Shown here: piece by piece, positions 6,012 to 7,612 of the stretch
How positions within the stretch are numbered: position 1 is the first letter of the stretch
How the letters are laid out: each line of letters begins with the position of its first letter
Source: an uncultured Flavobacteriales bacterium
Lineage (GTDB): Bacteria > Bacteroidota > Bacteroidia > Palsa-965
Direction: 5' to 3'
Length of the DNA: 7,612 nt
Assembly (NCBI GenBank): GCA_946478675.1
Contig: CAMLEF010000228.1
Span: forward strand, 1-7,612
Notes under the pieces: generated by a model
Databases searched by the model: none
Told to the model about the DNA's origin: nothing
Seen by the model: only the letters and a program-made list of their open reading frames with translations
Made by a program: the position numbers and the translations under genes

Positions 6012-7612
6012 TTACTGCTTCACGACTTTCTCCGTGCGCACGCCGTCAGCCGTCATCACGCGAACGAAATAAACACCGTTTGCATAAGCGCTGAGGTCGA
6101 TGGTCACAACAGAACCTGCGGGCTTCATTGCGAAAACCGTTTTGCCGGTGAGATCGACAATTGCAATTTCATTGGCGATCATTGCGCCGGTGGTGACCGT
6201 TACCTGCGTGCTCGCCGGGTTCGGGTACAGCGTTACTTCGCCGTTGATTGCAAGCTGTTCGATTCCTACCGAGCTGATCGTCGTGCAGGAAGACGTGTCG
6301 GTGCAGCCGTTTTCGGTAATGATTACCGCGAAGCTGCCATTGGAAGATGCCGTGAACGTCTGGCCGTTGGCGCCGGCGATGGGCGTGTTGCCGTTGCAAT
6401 CGATCCACTGGTATTGCGCGTTGTTGGCGGCCGCGAGAATCGTTTCATTGAGGAAGCTGGTCGTGACGTTGACGTTGTTGACCGTTACGTTCACCGTATC
6501 CATAGCGGTGCAGCCGTTCACGTCCATGCCGGTAACGATGTAGCTGCCGGAAGTTGCCGGAACGAAAGCGACGCCGTCGGTCACGTTGTTATTCCAGGAA
6601 TAAGCAGCTGCTCCGCTGCCGTTGAGCACGACAGACGAACCGCCGCAAACCGTAACGTCATTGCCGGCAGAAACAACAGGAACAGGATTAACGGCAACAT
6701 TCACGGTATCCGTGTTCATGCAACCGTTCGCGTCCGTTCCGGTAACGATGTAGCTCATCGAAGCAGCAGGAACAAACGGCATGTTATCGATCACGCTGTT
6801 ATCCCAGCTGTAAGAAACTGCGCCGCTGCCTGCGAGCATCAGCGAATCACCTGCGCAAACTGCAACGTCGCTTCCGGCGTTGACTGAGGGCAGGCTATTG
6901 ACGGTTACCGTAACGGTGTCGGTCGCTGTGCAGCCGATGGAATCTGTTCCGGTAACGATGTAGCTGTTCGTTGCGACCGGCGTGAAAGGCGTGTTGTCCG
7001 TGACGCTGTTATCCCAGCTGTAGGAAACCGCTCCGCTGCCGGAAAGCGTTACCGCCGTACCGGCGCACACCGCAACATCCTGGCCTGCATTGACCGGGGG
7101 CGTTGAAACCGTTACGTTGATCGTGTCGTACATCGTCGGGCAACCGGTTACGTCGACCTGCACCGAATACTGCGTCGTAGCGTTCACCGTCGTGTTGATC
7201 GACGAGGTGGTTTCGGTCGTGTTCCAGAGGTAGGTGTATGTTGCTGCGATGGGCGTGCTGTAATGAATGACGCCGTTCCAGATACGCGGGGTGAAAATGC
7301 TGCCGGAGCCATTGGTGAACGGGTATTCGAGACCAACACCTTCGCGGAAAATAATGTTCGCGTCGCTGGCGTACGTTGCGCCTTCCGTAGTACCGTTCGA
7401 GTAATTCAGGCTGACGGAGGTATTGCTGGAAGTAACGTAGAAGGCGTACGTCTGTCCGGCAGGAATGGTCACGTTCACAGCTACCGGAATGGGCGTGGGC
7501 GAGCCCATGGGATTGGCCGTTACTGCAGCCGAACCGACAAGCGTCCATCCTGCAGAACTGGTCACGAAACCGGAATAGGATCCCGGGCGATAATAAATCT
7601 CGATGGTGGTAT
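6012..7612 (-). CDS. Secreted repeat protein with T9SS C-terminal sorting domain (C-terminal part; gene runs off the right edge)
   Basis: The frame is open from the right edge (...TTIEIYYRPGSYSGF) to the stop at 6012, giving 533 visible codons; the true start is outside. The visible protein falls into four parts. First is a beta-rich module of about 115 residues ending in RIWNGVIHYS, with YYRPGSYSGF and IPAGQTYAFYV segments. Next is a short linker domain with a Cys. Then come three Ig/PKD-like repeats of exactly 70 residues, each with an AVC/TVCxG cysteine and a later GC cysteine that may pair. Last, after a further Cys-bearing segment, are about 75 residues of a type A T9SS sorting domain: VTLYPNPAS, IAIVDLTGKTVF, IDLSAYANGVYFVRV and terminal TEKVVKQ. 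This domain directs passage through the outer-membrane translocon and is normally cleaved by PorU-type sortase for surface attachment. Low charge and high Thr/Val/Ser/Asn content suit a surface or adhesin-like protein. Binding target unknown. Confidence 0.88.
   Translation of the reverse strand, partial: TTIEIYYRPGSYSGFVTSSAGWTLVGSAAVTANPMGSPTPIPVAVNVTIPAGQTYAFYVTSSNTSVSLNYSNGTTEGATYASDANIIFREGVGLEYPFTNGSGSIFTPRIWNGVIHYSTPIAATYTYLWNTTETTSSINTTVNATTQYSVQVDVTGCPTMYDTINVTVSTPPVNAGQDVAVCAGTAVTLSGSGAVSYSWDNSVTDNTPFTPVATNSYIVTGTDSIGCTATDTVTVTVNSLPSVNAGSDVAVCAGDSLMLAGSGAVSYSWDNSVIDNMPFVPAASMSYIVTGTDANGCMNTDTVNVAVNPVPVVSAGNDVTVCGGSSVVLNGSGAAAYSWNNNVTDGVAFVPATSGSYIVTGMDVNGCTAMDTVNVTVNNVNVTTSFLNETILAAANNAQYQWIDCNGNTPIAGANGQTFTASSNGSFAVIITENGCTDTSSCTTISSVGIEQLAINGEVTLYPNPASTQVTVTTGAMIANEIAIVDLTGKTVFAMKPAGSVVTIDLSAYANGVYFVRVMTADGVRTEKVVKQ
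6465..7094 (-). repeat. Three tandem 210-bp coding repeats (70-residue Ig/PKD-like units)
   Basis: The units lie at about 7094-6885, 6884-6675 and 6674-6465 and have identical length. Protein landmarks recur at exactly 70-residue spacing: AGxDVxVCxG, GSGAxxYSWxNxV, SYIVTGxDxxGC and DTVxVxVN. At the DNA level the 17-base block CCGGTAACGATGTAGCT (plus strand) occurs unchanged at 6529, 6739 and 6949. The first two units also share CGCTGTTATCCCAGCTGTA. The third unit (nearest the C-terminus) is the most diverged. Confidence 0.85.

Noticed and set aside
6465..7094. Repeated DNA as a CRISPR array or transposon repeats
   Set aside because: The 210-bp period is in frame and encodes homologous protein domains; there are no short direct repeats separated by unique spacers.

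Overview
The window comes from a member of the Bacteroidota. Every confident gene lies on the minus strand, and together they encode core parts of the type IX secretion system (T9SS, also the gliding-motility machinery) plus one T9SS cargo protein. Base composition looks moderate, roughly half GC by eye, which is high for a typical Flavobacterium. The lineage below phylum cannot be fixed from the sequence.

Reading in the direction of transcription (right to left), the layout is as follows. (1) At 7612-6012 is the C-terminal part of a large secreted protein with three exact-period 70-residue Ig/PKD-like repeats and a type A T9SS C-terminal sorting domain. It is closed by an intrinsic terminator at 5990-5963. 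(2) A 427-base intergenic stretch at 6011-5585 holds that terminator, two further stable hairpins and a 17-base palindrome. (3) Two tandem, diverged PorP/SprF-family outer-membrane proteins follow at 5584-4559 and 4378-3371. The second has a good match to a Bacteroidota promoter in front of it. (4) A 191-base gap carries a terminator-like hairpin, followed by a strong Shine-Dalgarno sequence. (5) gldK (3179-1728), gldL (1660-788) and the first 250 codons of gldM (750-1) come next. gldN would be expected just beyond the left edge.

The order porP-gldK-gldL-gldM matches the porPKLMN cluster known from Porphyromonas gingivalis. GldL and GldM form the inner-membrane motor driven by the proton-motive force, and GldM spans the periplasm. 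GldK is a lipoprotein that with GldN forms a periplasmic ring under the outer membrane. PorP/SprF proteins are outer-membrane barrels that act with the translocon or with attached surface cargo. The neighbouring gene encodes a protein carrying the signal that this system recognises.

I see no defence system, mobile element, CRISPR array or RNA gene of a known class. The points most worth a second look are the tandem porP pair, the hairpin-rich 5854-5990 segment, the palindrome upstream of the first porP, and the possible transcriptional break between porP and gldK.
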